In this document: one piece after another, positions 42,168-51,470 of the stretch
Layout of the letters: each line of letters starts with the position of its first letter
Numbering within the stretch: position 1 is the stretch's first letter
Assembly: GCA_039989475.1 (NCBI GenBank)
Contig: JBDXHU010000002.1
Coordinates: 62,001-126,000, forward strand
DNA length: 64,000 nt
Source of the DNA: JBDXHU01 sp039989475
GTDB lineage: Bacteria; Pseudomonadota; Gammaproteobacteria; Pseudomonadales; Halieaceae
Direction: 5' to 3'
Notes under the pieces: generated by a model
The model's database searches: none
Told to the model about the DNA's origin: nothing
The model's input: the letters and a program-made list of their open reading frames with translations, nothing else
Translations under genes and position numbers: made by a program

Positions 42168-43571
42168 GTGGCCCTGGTCTACCTGATGGCCTTCGCCTCC
42201 TTTGCCGTGCAGGCGCCTGGGCTGATCGGGCCCGAGGGCATTGTTCCCGTGGCCGATTACTTTGCCGCCATTGATGCCAGCTACGGCCCACAGAAATACT
42301 GGTTCCTGCTATCGCTGTTCTGGTTGGACAGCTCCGCGGCCATGATCAACACCGTGGCCTGGTTGGGCGTGGCCCTGTCACTGTTGCTGTTTGTGAACCA
42401 CCGTCCACGCCTGTGCCTGGTCGGTCTCTACCTGCTCTACCTGACCTTGTATACCGGCGGCCAGGTGTTCATGACCTTCCAGTGGGACAACCTGCTGCTG
42501 GAGTGTGGTTTCCTGGCGATGTTCCTGCAGAGCCGTCCAGGGCTCTTCATCTGGCTGCATCGCTGGTTGCTGTTTCGTTTCATATTGCAGTCGGGACTGG
42601 TCAAACTGTTCAGCGCTGATGATAGCTGGCGCGAGCTGTCGGCCCTGTTTTTTCACTTCGAGAGCCAGCCGCTGCCGACCCTGCTGGCCTGGTATGTCGA
42701 CAAGCTGCCCGAGCTGCTACTGCAGGCCGGGGTCCTTTTCACACTACTGATGGAGCTTGCCGTACCCTTCCTGATCCTGCTGCCACGACGGGCACGATTG
42801 GTGGCGGCGGGGGCCATCGCACTGTTCCAGTTGATGATTATGCTCACTGGCAGCTACAACTACTTTAACTTCCTCACAGTCAGCCTGTGCCTGCTGTTAC
42901 TGGACGATGAAACACTGCGACCACTGATGCCCGTATTCTTGCGAGATCGCAGCCAGGCGCTTGTGACAGCTGTGCCGACATGGCCGCGGGCGCTGCTGCC
43001 GACGGCAGTGGCGATTGTGTATATCTCGGCCAGCGCGACGCACCTGGCGATGACCGGTGGCCGCTTGCAGCTTCCCAGGCCCGCACATGAATTATTGGCC
43101 TGGACGGCGCCCCTGCATATGGCCAACGGCTACGGATTGTTTGCCTTCATGACCAAGCAGCGCCAGGAAATCGTGATTGAGGGTTCCAGCGATGGCCGGG
43201 AATGGCGGACTTATGAGTTGCCGTATAAACCTGGTGCACTGGCGCGGGCCCCGGTCTGGGCCACTCCGCACCAGCCGCGGCTGGACTGGCAACTCTGGTT
43301 CGCGGCGCTGGCGCCGGTGGAGCGCAACCCCTGGTTCAAGAACCTGGTGGTGCGTCTACTGACCGGCTCGGAACCGGTGCTGAACTTGTTCGCCTATAAT
43401 CCCTTCCCCGAAGGACCGCCGCGCTATATTCGCGCCCGGCTCTACCAGTACCAGTTTTCCGAGTGGCAGACCTGGCGCGAGACCGGCCAGTGGTGGACCC
43501 GCCGCTATGCCGGTGAATTTTACCCGGCGGCGGGACTGGGAATGCTGACGGAGGATCTTGAGGCCTGGTAA
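42168..43571 (+). CDS. Lipase maturation factor (LMF) family membrane protein
   Basis: A polytopic membrane protein of at least 467 residues, homologous to lipase maturation factor 1, a eukaryotic ER protein; bacterial roles are not settled. Around ten helices are predicted, and LMF landmarks are QWDNLLLECGFLA, RWLLFRFILQSG and the C-terminal NPWF and YNPFP. GTG 42168 is the first usable start, but the same frame is open from 42108 and encodes LTVWVYLRLVALVYLMAF, which matches the LMF N-terminus, so the true start is probably upstream, at ATT 42123 or another non-ATG codon, or the gene is frameshifted there. The 206-base gap upstream holds nothing else recognised. Confidence 0.82.
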   Translation: MALVYLMAFASFAVQAPGLIGPEGIVPVADYFAAIDASYGPQKYWFLLSLFWLDSSAAMINTVAWLGVALSLLLFVNHRPRLCLVGLYLLYLTLYTGGQVFMTFQWDNLLLECGFLAMFLQSRPGLFIWLHRWLLFRFILQSGLVKLFSADDSWRELSALFFHFESQPLPTLLAWYVDKLPELLLQAGVLFTLLMELAVPFLILLPRRARLVAAGAIALFQLMIMLTGSYNYFNFLTVSLCLLLLDDETLRPLMPVFLRDRSQALVTAVPTWPRALLPTAVAIVYISASATHLAMTGGRLQLPRPAHELLAWTAPLHMANGYGLFAFMTKQRQEIVIEGSSDGREWRTYELPYKPGALARAPVWATPHQPRLDWQLWFAALAPVERNPWFKNLVVRLLTGSEPVLNLFAYNPFPEGPPRYIRARLYQYQFSEWQTWRETGQWWTRRYAGEFYPAAGLGMLTEDLEAW

Positions 43572-43583
43572 GTGGTCCAGCGC

Positions 43584-45575
43584 CTAGTCCGCGACTTCGA
43601 TTTCTATCAGTAGCTCATCGGCCGCAACTTGCGTGCCGGCTGCGGCCATGACTTCCGCCACCTCGCCATCGACCTCTGTGACGATTTCATAGTGCATTTT
43701 CATGGCTTCCAGCACCGCCAGGGTCTGGCCTGCACTGACCTTGTCGCCAGCGCTCACCATCACTTCCAGTAGCAGTCCATGCATGGGGGCCGCGATGCTG
43801 CCGCTGCCGCCGGACTGGTCCTGCAGGCCGTCGAGACGTATCTGGTCCCGGTATTCGGCGGCGCGACCATCAATGGACAAATACAAGCTTCCAGCATCCG
43901 GCGCGTGATAGCGGGCGACGTGCTGGCTGTCATCGATACCCACCTGGGCGGTATCGCCAGCCATGGACATCAGTTCGATAAGGATGGATTCGCCGTCGTT
44001 AAAGACCTGGTAGCGGGAATTGCCCAGGGGTGTCACGCACAGGTCGTGTACTGTTTCGCCGTGGTGGTATTGCTTGCGCGATATCAGTGGACTGGCGCTG
44101 GCCCAGTCGCGTAATTGCGGCGCGACAATCACGCTCTTGTCATAGACCTGCTGGTGATCCAGCGCCAATTCGATCACCGCCGCCACTGCACTGTCGGCGA
44201 AGCGGGGGATAGCGTCAGCGATCTCGCCGTCGGCAAACTCCTCAGCAATAAAGGCCGTTGTTGCCTGGCCGTTGGCAAAGGTCTCTTTTTCCAGACAGGC
44301 TACCAGGAAATCCCGATTGTGGCGGGTACCGAACAGCACCGTTTCCTTGAGCGCCTCGATCAGTCGCAGGCGCGCAATATCCCGGCTCGGCCCGCTGGCG
44401 ATAATCTTGGCCACCATCGGATCGTAGAAAGGCGAGATTTCCTGGCCGCTGCAGATACCGCTGTCGACGCGAATGCCGGTGCCGCTGGCAGGCGACCACA
44501 GGTGCACGGGACCGGAGGTGGGCAGGAAGTCCTGGCTGGGGTCTTCGGTGTAGAGGCGCACTTCGATCGCGTGCCCTTCGAGGCGCAGGTCTTCCTGCTG
44601 CAGCCCCAGCGGTTCACCCTGGGCGACCTGTATTTGCAGGGCAACCAGGTCCAGTCCGGTAATCAATTCGGTGACGGGGTGTTCCACCTGCAGGCGGGTA
44701 TTCATTTCCAGGAAATAGAATTTGCCCTTCTCATCGAGCAGAAATTCCACCGTGCCGGCGCCGCAGTAGTTAATGCTCTCGGCGGCGGCCACCGCCGCTG
44801 CCCCCATCTCTGAGCGCAGTTCCTCCGTCATGATCGGGCAGGGGGCCTCTTCAACGACTTTCTGGTGGCGGCGCTGTACCGAGCAGTCGCGCTCACCCAG
44901 GTGCACGGTATTGCCCTGGCTGTCGGCAAAAACCTGTACTTCAACATGACGTGGCCGCACCACGGCTTTTTCCAGGATCAGTTCGCCACTGCCGAAGGCG
45001 GATTCCGCCTCGGCCCGGGCCAGCTTGATGGCATTGGCCAGTTCGCTGGCTTCCTCTACCAGGCGCATACCGCGGCCGCCACCGCCGGCGGCCGCCTTGA
45101 CCATCAGTGGCAAGTCAATATTCGCAGCCTCGGCCAGCAGGGCATCATTGTCCTGGCTCTCGCCTTCATAGCCCGGTACACAGGGCACGGCGGCCTCGAT
45201 CATGCGGCGTTTGGCTTCCGCCTTATTACCCATAAGCTGAATCGCCTCCGGGCTGGGTCCGATAAAGATGAGGCCGGCGTCCTCGCAGGCTTTGGCGAAA
45301 TCCGCATTCTCACTGAGGAAGCCATAACCCGGATGAATCGCCTCGGCGCCGCTGGTGCTGGCAGCCTGCAGAATATTCTCAGTAAGCAGGTAAGATTCAT
45401 TGACGGGGCTGGGCCCAATACAGACGGCCTCGTCGGCCATCTGCACATGTGGCGCCATGGCATCCGCTTCGGAGTACACCGCCACTGTGCGATAACCCAG
45501 GGCCCTGGCCGTGCGTATGACCCGGCAGGCGATCTCGCCGCGGTTAGCCACCAGAATGCTGGTAAATCGTGTCAT
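43584..45575 (-). CDS. Biotin-dependent acyl-CoA carboxylase, alpha subunit (geranyl-CoA carboxylase-like)
   Basis: A 663-residue alpha subunit with an N-terminal biotin carboxylase domain (LVANRGEIACRVIRTAR; ATP loop AAAGGGGRGM) and a C-terminal biotin carrier domain, where Lys626 in LEAMKMH would be biotinylated. It pairs with the carboxyltransferase at 46433-48055. With an enoyl-CoA hydratase and an AtuA-type gene in the same run it matches the order of the atuA-C-E-F genes, so AtuF is the closest model. A methylcrotonyl-CoA or other branched acyl-CoA carboxylase is possible. Confidence 0.85.
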   Translation of the reverse strand: MTRFTSILVANRGEIACRVIRTARALGYRTVAVYSEADAMAPHVQMADEAVCIGPSPVNESYLLTENILQAASTSGAEAIHPGYGFLSENADFAKACEDAGLIFIGPSPEAIQLMGNKAEAKRRMIEAAVPCVPGYEGESQDNDALLAEAANIDLPLMVKAAAGGGGRGMRLVEEASELANAIKLARAEAESAFGSGELILEKAVVRPRHVEVQVFADSQGNTVHLGERDCSVQRRHQKVVEEAPCPIMTEELRSEMGAAAVAAAESINYCGAGTVEFLLDEKGKFYFLEMNTRLQVEHPVTELITGLDLVALQIQVAQGEPLGLQQEDLRLEGHAIEVRLYTEDPSQDFLPTSGPVHLWSPASGTGIRVDSGICSGQEISPFYDPMVAKIIASGPSRDIARLRLIEALKETVLFGTRHNRDFLVACLEKETFANGQATTAFIAEEFADGEIADAIPRFADSAVAAVIELALDHQQVYDKSVIVAPQLRDWASASPLISRKQYHHGETVHDLCVTPLGNSRYQVFNDGESILIELMSMAGDTAQVGIDDSQHVARYHAPDAGSLYLSIDGRAAEYRDQIRLDGLQDQSGGSGSIAAPMHGLLLEVMVSAGDKVSAGQTLAVLEAMKMHYEIVTEVDGEVAEVMAAAGTQVAADELLIEIEVAD

Positions 45576-45610
45576 TGAATTCTCCGCAACTTATTCACTG
45601 GCCCAACTTT

Positions 45611-46420
45611 TTATTCTTTAGACCAACTGGGTTTGCGCTTTTCAACAAATGCGCTGACACCTTCGCGGCCCTCATCACTGAGCATGCAACTGGCAAAACC
45701 CCGGGCGGCAAAATCCAGGGCCTCGGGACGCGGCCGGCGGGTGGTCTCAAACACAATGCCCTTGGTCACGGCGTTGGCCGTGGGTGCGCACAGCGCGATC
45801 TGCTCCAGCACCTCGGTGCATTTGGCCTCCAGGTCGGCACTGTCTTCGGCAAGGATATGACCGATGCCGTATTGAACCGCTTCCTCGCCTTTGAAGCGGG
45901 CCCCGGTCAGCATCAGGCGCCGGGCCTGGGTCAGGCCGACCCGCTCGGTGACAAAGGGTGCGATCTGGGCCGGGGGAATGCCAAGGCTGGTTTCACTGAG
46001 TCGAAAACGGGCATCTCTGGTAACGATTGTGACGTCACCGATGCAGGCCAGTCCCAGGCCGCCGCCGATGGCAGCACCTTCCACCAGCATCACGACCGTT
46101 TGCGGCTGTTCATTGAGCTTGAGCATGAGGTCGCCGAAGCTGCGGTTGCCTTGGGCAATATCCTCTTCCGTCGGCTCGCCACCCTGCATATCGGATTTAA
46201 AACCCTTGATGTCGCCACCGGCGCAGAAAAAGCCTTCCTTGCCACGCAGTATGAGGGTGCGAATGCCGCGGTCGTCGTGGATGGCATCCAGCACCGCAGC
46301 CAGTTCCTCCACCATCTCGGCAGACAGGGCGTTCTTGGCCGCGGGTCGGTTGAGCCATATGGTCAGTACGCTGCCCTCGGGTTCAAGCACCAGGTCCTGG
46401 GTTTCGGGAAGAGTTGTCAT
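45611..46420 (-). CDS. Enoyl-CoA hydratase/isomerase (AtuE/LiuC-like)
   Basis: A 269-residue crotonase with the oxyanion-hole patterns FFCAGGDIKGF and VEGAAIGGGLGLACIGD. In the Atu and Liu pathways the enzyme in this position hydrates the glutaconyl-CoA made by the carboxylase. It lies 12 bases after the carboxyltransferase gene and 35 bases before the alpha subunit. Chain preference is not visible. Confidence 0.85.
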   Translation of the reverse strand: MTTLPETQDLVLEPEGSVLTIWLNRPAAKNALSAEMVEELAAVLDAIHDDRGIRTLILRGKEGFFCAGGDIKGFKSDMQGGEPTEEDIAQGNRSFGDLMLKLNEQPQTVVMLVEGAAIGGGLGLACIGDVTIVTRDARFRLSETSLGIPPAQIAPFVTERVGLTQARRLMLTGARFKGEEAVQYGIGHILAEDSADLEAKCTEVLEQIALCAPTANAVTKGIVFETTRRPRPEALDFAARGFASCMLSDEGREGVSAFVEKRKPSWSKE

Positions 46421-46432
46421 CTGTTGTTCTCC

Positions 46433-48055
46433 TTACATCCTGGCGATGCCAAAGCTGTTTTCCCGGATACTGCGGTGGCGGGTTTCCCACACGGTTTCCA
46501 GTAGAAAGCCGAGGGTCTTGCGCGAATCTCGTGGGTCGATCATGCCGTCATCCAGCATATGACCGGAGGTGTAGAAGGCGCTGGACTGGCTGTCGAAAAT
46601 ATTGGCGAGGAAGGCTTCCTGCTGAGCCAGCGCCGCCTCGTCGACCTCCTGTCCCATGGCAGTCGCTTTACCTCGGGCCACTTCGCTCATGGTCTTGGCG
46701 GCCTGCTCGCCGCCCATGACACCGGTGCTGGCATTGGGAAAGCTGTAGAGGAAGTCCGGCTCAAAGTGTCGACCGCACATGCCGTAGTTGCCCGCACCGA
46801 AGCTGGCACCGGTCATCATGGTAATGCGCGGTACCTCCAGGTTGCGCACCGCCTGTATCATCTTCGAGCCGTGCTTGATCATGCCGGCGCGTTCTGACTT
46901 GGTGCCGACGATATAGCCGGTGGTGTTTTGCAGGAACAGCATTGGGATATTGGCCTGGTCGCAGAGCTGCAGGAACTGGGTCGCCTTGGTCGCGCCCTCC
47001 GGGTCAATGGGGCCATTGTTGCCGAGGATGCCGCAGGGCAGGCCGAAGATCTCGGCCTGGATACACACGGTGGCGGAGCCGTAGCGGGGCTTGAAATCCA
47101 TGAAGTCGGAACCATCGACGATGCGCGCCACCAGTTCGCGCATATCGTAGGGGTTGCGATAGTCACAGGGAATAACCCCGGCCAGTTCATCAGCGTCGTA
47201 GATCGGTTCCCGGTAGCTGCCGCGGCCCGGTGCCTCGCAGTCCTTGTTCCAGTGCAGTCGCTGTACCAGCTCGCGACACATCTGTACTGCCTGGCCGTCG
47301 TTCTCCGCCAGGTATTCGGCCAGGCCGGACACGCTGGCGTGCATCTCGGCGCCACCCAGTTCTTCCTCGGTGGCGATCTCGCCGGTAGCAGCCTTGAGCA
47401 GGGGTGGCCCGGCGAGGAAGGCGCGACCATTGTTTTTCACAGCAATGACGTAATCACTGAGGCCCGGCATGTAGGCGCCGCCGGCAGTGGAGGAGCCGTG
47501 CAGTATGGAGATAACCGGTATGCCGGCCTTGCTGAGTTTGGCCAGGTTACCAAACAGCTCGCCGCCCAGGGAAAAGTTCTCCACCGTATAGTTGAGCAGA
47601 TCACCGCCGGCGCTTTCCACCAGGTGTACAAAGGGTAGCTTCTGCTCCAGCGCGATTTCCTCGGACCGACGCAGGCGATAGCCGCCCGCCGTGGTCAGTG
47701 AGCCGGCCTGGATGCCGCTGTCGTCCACCACCACCACGCAGCGCACGCCGCCGATAAAGCCAATCCCGCAAATGATAGTGGAGCCGGGAATTGTCTTGTC
47801 GGGATCATCATTCTCCACCATGTAACCGGCGATATTGCCGATTGCCAGAAAGGGCATGCCCGGGTCCAGCAGGCGCGCGAGGCGTTCCCGTGGCGTGAGC
47901 TGGCCGCGGGCTTCGAAGCGCGGCTTGCGCTTTTCAGACAACATGGCGCCGCGGGCATTCAGTTCCTGCAGTTTGCCAATCAGTTCCAGCATGTCCTCGC
48001 GGTTCCTGCGAAAGCCATCGGCCCTGGGGTTGATCTTCGAATTGAAAACCGTCAT
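46433..48055 (-). CDS. Acyl-CoA carboxylase, carboxyltransferase (beta) subunit (AtuC-like)
   Basis: A 540-residue carboxyltransferase of the propionyl/methylcrotonyl/geranyl-CoA class with the signature GSSTAGGAYMPGLSD and, later, GASFGAGNYGMCGRHFEP. It partners the biotinylated alpha subunit at 43584-45575. Its start overlaps the AtuA-like stop by four bases (ATGA). The position of Gly at the substrate pocket GASFGAGNY fits branched-chain and geranyl-CoA enzymes, but no substrate can be assigned. Confidence 0.88.
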   Translation of the reverse strand: MTVFNSKINPRADGFRRNREDMLELIGKLQELNARGAMLSEKRKPRFEARGQLTPRERLARLLDPGMPFLAIGNIAGYMVENDDPDKTIPGSTIICGIGFIGGVRCVVVVDDSGIQAGSLTTAGGYRLRRSEEIALEQKLPFVHLVESAGGDLLNYTVENFSLGGELFGNLAKLSKAGIPVISILHGSSTAGGAYMPGLSDYVIAVKNNGRAFLAGPPLLKAATGEIATEEELGGAEMHASVSGLAEYLAENDGQAVQMCRELVQRLHWNKDCEAPGRGSYREPIYDADELAGVIPCDYRNPYDMRELVARIVDGSDFMDFKPRYGSATVCIQAEIFGLPCGILGNNGPIDPEGATKATQFLQLCDQANIPMLFLQNTTGYIVGTKSERAGMIKHGSKMIQAVRNLEVPRITMMTGASFGAGNYGMCGRHFEPDFLYSFPNASTGVMGGEQAAKTMSEVARGKATAMGQEVDEAALAQQEAFLANIFDSQSSAFYTSGHMLDDGMIDPRDSRKTLGFLLETVWETRHRSIRENSFGIARM

Positions 48056-49851
48056 GACAATGTCTCCGCCATCGCTGCCGGCACCGGCACCGGCATGGAC
48101 AACAATAGTTGGGCGTAGCCTTTGCCCTGTGGATCGTTACGAATACTGGCGATACCGCCGCCACCGAGCACCTCGTGCAGCAGGAAGTTAATTGCGTGTG
48201 AGCCAGGTAGCAGGAAACGTTCAACCGCGGACTGCTCGGCCAGGAAGTGGGCAAAGCGGTCGCCTACTTTTGCCTCGGTTACAGCCGCACAGATCCAGGG
48301 CAGGTACTCGGGCCGGCGCGCGATGATACCGATGTTGGCCTTGTTGCCCTTGTCACCGCTGCGACCGAAGGCCAGAGCGATCAAGGGCACTTCGACCAAC
48401 TCGCCGCTATCATCTGTCGCGGGCAGGGAGGGGCGGGCGATGGCGTCGACTTCAGACGACTCAAGCTGCTGTTCATCGCAGTTGATGATCTCACCATCGA
48501 GGTCGATCTGCACCGCGAGCTGGTCCTTGGGCGCGGTAAAGGAGAACAGTCGCACCACCGGCGAGGGTCGCGGCCTGCTACCGGCAAATCCGCACAGGCC
48601 CGGCGGTGTGGCGAGGCCGAGGCCGACCGCTTCCTTGAGCAGTATGCCAATACCCATCATGTCCGGGTGCTTGGCGGCCAGCTTCATAGCCACCTCGCGG
48701 CTGCCGTCCAGCTCAGTGAAGTCACCGAACTGGCTCTCGGCGCCGATCAATTCAATACTGGTTTCGCTAAAGTCGGCCAGGCCAAAGGCATCAAAGGTAT
48801 TGCGTGAGGCTTCAAATATGGCCTCGCCCAGGGCGCGGGCTTTCTTGTCGGCGTCGATGCCGTAAAAGCTCATGTAGGTGCCACCGCGGAACTGGTCGGC
48901 ATAGGTGGCACTGACTTTATAGCTGTCCGGCGCGGGGCGACCGCAGGCGCCCCTGACCTGAACCCGGTCTTCGGCGATTTGCTCCAGGGTCGCGGTGGAA
49001 AAGTCGCAGACCACGTCGGGTAATAGGTAGGCCTGGGGATCGCCGATTTCGTACAGCATCTGTTCGCTGACGGTGCCGACATTAACCAGGCCGCCTGTGC
49101 CATCGGGCTTGGTGCAGACAAAGCTGCCGTCGGCGCTGATCTCGGCGATTGGGTAGCCGATGTTGGCCATTCCCTGAACCTGGTCCCAGTCGGTGAAATT
49201 GCCACCGGTGGCCTGGGGTCCGCATTCGAGAATGTGGCCGGCCAGTGAGCCCATGGCCAACGGGTCAAGGTCGTCCCGACCCCAGCCGAAGTGGTGGATG
49301 CAGGCGCCAAGCGTCACCGCGCTGTCGACGCAGCGTCCGGTGATCACGATATCGGCGCCGGCGGCAAGGGCCCTGGCGATGGGAAAGGCGCCCAGGTAGG
49401 CATTAATACTCTGTATTTTCTCCAGGGGAGGAAATGCCTCGCCGGAAAACATTTCGGTTAGGCCGCTGGATTGCAGTTGTTCTGCCTTGTCCAGCAGGTC
49501 ATCGCCCACCACGCAGGCGACTTTCAGGTCCAGGTCCTGCTCGGAGATGAGTTGGCGTAGAGCGCTGGCGCAGGCCCTGGGGTTCACTCCGCCGGCATTG
49601 GAGATAACCTTGATGCCGCGCTCGGCAATCTGTCCCAGGTTGCCTTGCATGGCGGCGCTGATGAAGTCCAGTGCGTAGCCCTTGCTATCATCCTTGGCCC
49701 GGGCCCGGGCCATGATGGACATGGTGATTTCGGCCAGGTAGTCGTAGACGATGTAGTCCAGACCGGCCGAGTCCAGTAACTGGGGAGTAGCCCGGGCGGC
49801 GTCGCCCCAGAAACCGCTGGCGCCACCGATTTTCAATAGCGAGTCTGTCAT
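48052..49851 (-). CDS. AtuA-like protein (DUF1446/acyclic-terpene-utilisation family)
   Basis: A 599-residue protein of the AtuA family. AtuA is required for growth on citronellol and geraniol in Pseudomonas, but its reaction is unclear. The N-terminal ~450 residues form the DUF1446 domain, starting LKIGGASGFWGD, and the C-terminal ~110 residues form the AtuA-like ferredoxin-fold domain with GRSGDKGNKANIGI. It leads the AtuA-C-E-F-like gene run, translationally coupled to the carboxyltransferase. Confidence 0.85.
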   Translation of the reverse strand: MTDSLLKIGGASGFWGDAARATPQLLDSAGLDYIVYDYLAEITMSIMARARAKDDSKGYALDFISAAMQGNLGQIAERGIKVISNAGGVNPRACASALRQLISEQDLDLKVACVVGDDLLDKAEQLQSSGLTEMFSGEAFPPLEKIQSINAYLGAFPIARALAAGADIVITGRCVDSAVTLGACIHHFGWGRDDLDPLAMGSLAGHILECGPQATGGNFTDWDQVQGMANIGYPIAEISADGSFVCTKPDGTGGLVNVGTVSEQMLYEIGDPQAYLLPDVVCDFSTATLEQIAEDRVQVRGACGRPAPDSYKVSATYADQFRGGTYMSFYGIDADKKARALGEAIFEASRNTFDAFGLADFSETSIELIGAESQFGDFTELDGSREVAMKLAAKHPDMMGIGILLKEAVGLGLATPPGLCGFAGSRPRPSPVVRLFSFTAPKDQLAVQIDLDGEIINCDEQQLESSEVDAIARPSLPATDDSGELVEVPLIALAFGRSGDKGNKANIGIIARRPEYLPWICAAVTEAKVGDRFAHFLAEQSAVERFLLPGSHAINFLLHEVLGGGGIASIRNDPQGKGYAQLLLSMPVPVPAAMAETLS

Positions 49852-49953
49852 GCTGAATCTCGATCCATAGTGCAGGCTAGTGGATATTACTGAAAGAAGC
49901 GCCAGATCACTTGGGATTAGGCGCCATCCTGCCTTTAGAATACGCCATTTTAC

Positions 49954-51414
49954 TCAGGCTGCGTGGAAGTGTTCCCAGTTTGGAGTTTTCATGTCCGCCA
50001 CGAAGCGCGAGTAATTCCAGGGCCAGCTGGCGGGGATGCCCTCTGCGTCCAGGTACCAGCTCTGGCAGCCGCCGGTATACCAGATGGTTTGCTTGGCGGC
50101 GGCTACCCGCTTCCGGTCAAAGTCTTCCATGGCTTCCCGGGTCGGGCAGATTTCATCGCACTCGCCGCTGCGAATTTTTGCAATCAGCTGGGCGATGTAA
50201 TCCCACTGGTGTTCGGCGATGTCGATGAGGGAGAAGTTACCGACCGGGCCGTTGGGGCCATTGAGCATGAAAAAATTTGGAAAGTCGGGCATTGAGACCG
50301 CCAGGTAGGCCACCGGTTTGCGTGCCCACAGTTGCTCCAGGTCGACACCACCTTTACCAAGGATCTGCATGGGGCGCATGAACTGGTCGGCCCTGAATCC
50401 TGTCGCCAGGGCGATCACATCCAGCTCGTGCAACTCCCCGTCGACGGTGCGAATGCCGCCGGCTTCGATACCTTCGATATCGGCGCGTACCAGCCGCGCA
50501 TCCGGGTGCTGGATTTTCTGGTAGTAGTCCGGTGAAAAAATCAGTCGCTTACACATGGGCTCATGATCGGGCCGCAATTGCTCTTTCAGCTCCGGATCGT
50601 GAATATTGTTTTCAAAATTATCCACACAGGCCTGTCGGAAAAACTGCGCGCCCTCGGACTCGGGTTGGGTGATACCCAGGGTGTAAGCCTCGACGCCGGC
50701 GGTGTAGGTATCGGTATCCATCGCCTCGGCCAGCAGGGCGGGGTCGGCGCGAAACGCGGCGCGCTGCGCTTCACTGAAATGGTGGTTCTCTACCGGCATG
50801 ATCCATTGCGGTGTACGCACGTAGTGATCAACCCGCGCCGCAACGCCGGCGAGAGCAGAGACAATTTGAACCCCGGTGGAGCCGGAGCCGATTACGCCGA
50901 CACGTTTGCCCTCAAGTGGCACGGAGTGGTCCCAGCGCGCCGTGTGAAACAGGGCCCCGTCGAAATCCTCCATGCCTCGTATGGCTGGAATGTTCGGATG
51001 GTGCAGTACGCCGGTGGCGGCAATCACGATATCGGCGCGGTCGGTTTCTCCACTTGCCAGGGTGAGTTGCCAGCCGCCGTCGCGGAATTCTGCGCGGCGT
51101 ATTTCGGTGTTGAATCGGATCAGTTCAGTGATGCCATACTTGTCACAGCTGCGCTGAAAATAGTCCTGCACCTCCGCCCCCGGCGGCAGGAAGCGGGTCC
51201 AGTCCGGGTTGCGTTCGAAGCTGTAGGTGTAGTGGTGGGAGGGTACATCGCAGGTCAGGCCGGGATAGGTATTTTCTCGCCAGGTACCACCGATGCGATC
51301 GGCTTTTTCGAAGATGGTGATATCGCTTATCCCCATCTCCTGCAACTTGATCCCCGCCAGTATGCCGGCCATGCCGGCACCAATCACAACCACGCGCAGT
51401 TCACGTTCACTCAT
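49954..51414 (-). CDS. Type I Baeyer-Villiger/flavin monooxygenase
   Basis: FAD- and NADPH-dependent oxygenase of 486 residues. Two Rossmann motifs are seen: GAGMAGILAG (12-21) for FAD and GSGSTGVQ (176-183) for NADPH. Between them FDGALFHTARWD (151-162) matches the Baeyer-Villiger fingerprint FxGxxxHxxxW(P/D). Such enzymes turn ketones into esters, for example in steroid or monoterpene breakdown. It lies between the AtuA-like gene and the thiolase-like gene, 102 bases from the former and beyond the 51430 hairpin from the latter. Confidence 0.9.
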   Translation of the reverse strand: MSERELRVVVIGAGMAGILAGIKLQEMGISDITIFEKADRIGGTWRENTYPGLTCDVPSHHYTYSFERNPDWTRFLPPGAEVQDYFQRSCDKYGITELIRFNTEIRRAEFRDGGWQLTLASGETDRADIVIAATGVLHHPNIPAIRGMEDFDGALFHTARWDHSVPLEGKRVGVIGSGSTGVQIVSALAGVAARVDHYVRTPQWIMPVENHHFSEAQRAAFRADPALLAEAMDTDTYTAGVEAYTLGITQPESEGAQFFRQACVDNFENNIHDPELKEQLRPDHEPMCKRLIFSPDYYQKIQHPDARLVRADIEGIEAGGIRTVDGELHELDVIALATGFRADQFMRPMQILGKGGVDLEQLWARKPVAYLAVSMPDFPNFFMLNGPNGPVGNFSLIDIAEHQWDYIAQLIAKIRSGECDEICPTREAMEDFDRKRVAAAKQTIWYTGGCQSWYLDAEGIPASWPWNYSRFVADMKTPNWEHFHAA

Positions 51415-51429
51415 AGTGTTTCCCTCTCT

Positions 51430-51467
51430 GGGGACAGTTCACTTATCTGGATTAGTGAACTGTCCCC
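51430..51467. repeat. Perfect 14-bp inverted repeat with a 10-base loop
   Basis: GGGGACAGTTCACT (51430-51443) and AGTGAACTGTCCCC (51454-51467) flank the loop TATCTGGATT. The structure begins 4 bases after the stop of the thiolase-like gene, on the minus strand, and ends 16 bases before the monooxygenase start, inside an otherwise continuous gene run. It may be a terminator or attenuator (no T-tract follows), an mRNA stabiliser, or a REP-type element. Confidence 0.85.
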
Positions 51468-51470
51468 AAA

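Noticed and set aside
45569..46504. 311-codon plus-strand frame opposite the AtuE-like gene
   Set aside because: It is antisense to a conserved crotonase; a GC-driven shadow.
51430..51467. Inverted repeat as an insertion-sequence end
   Set aside because: There is no transposase gene, second end or target duplication nearby.
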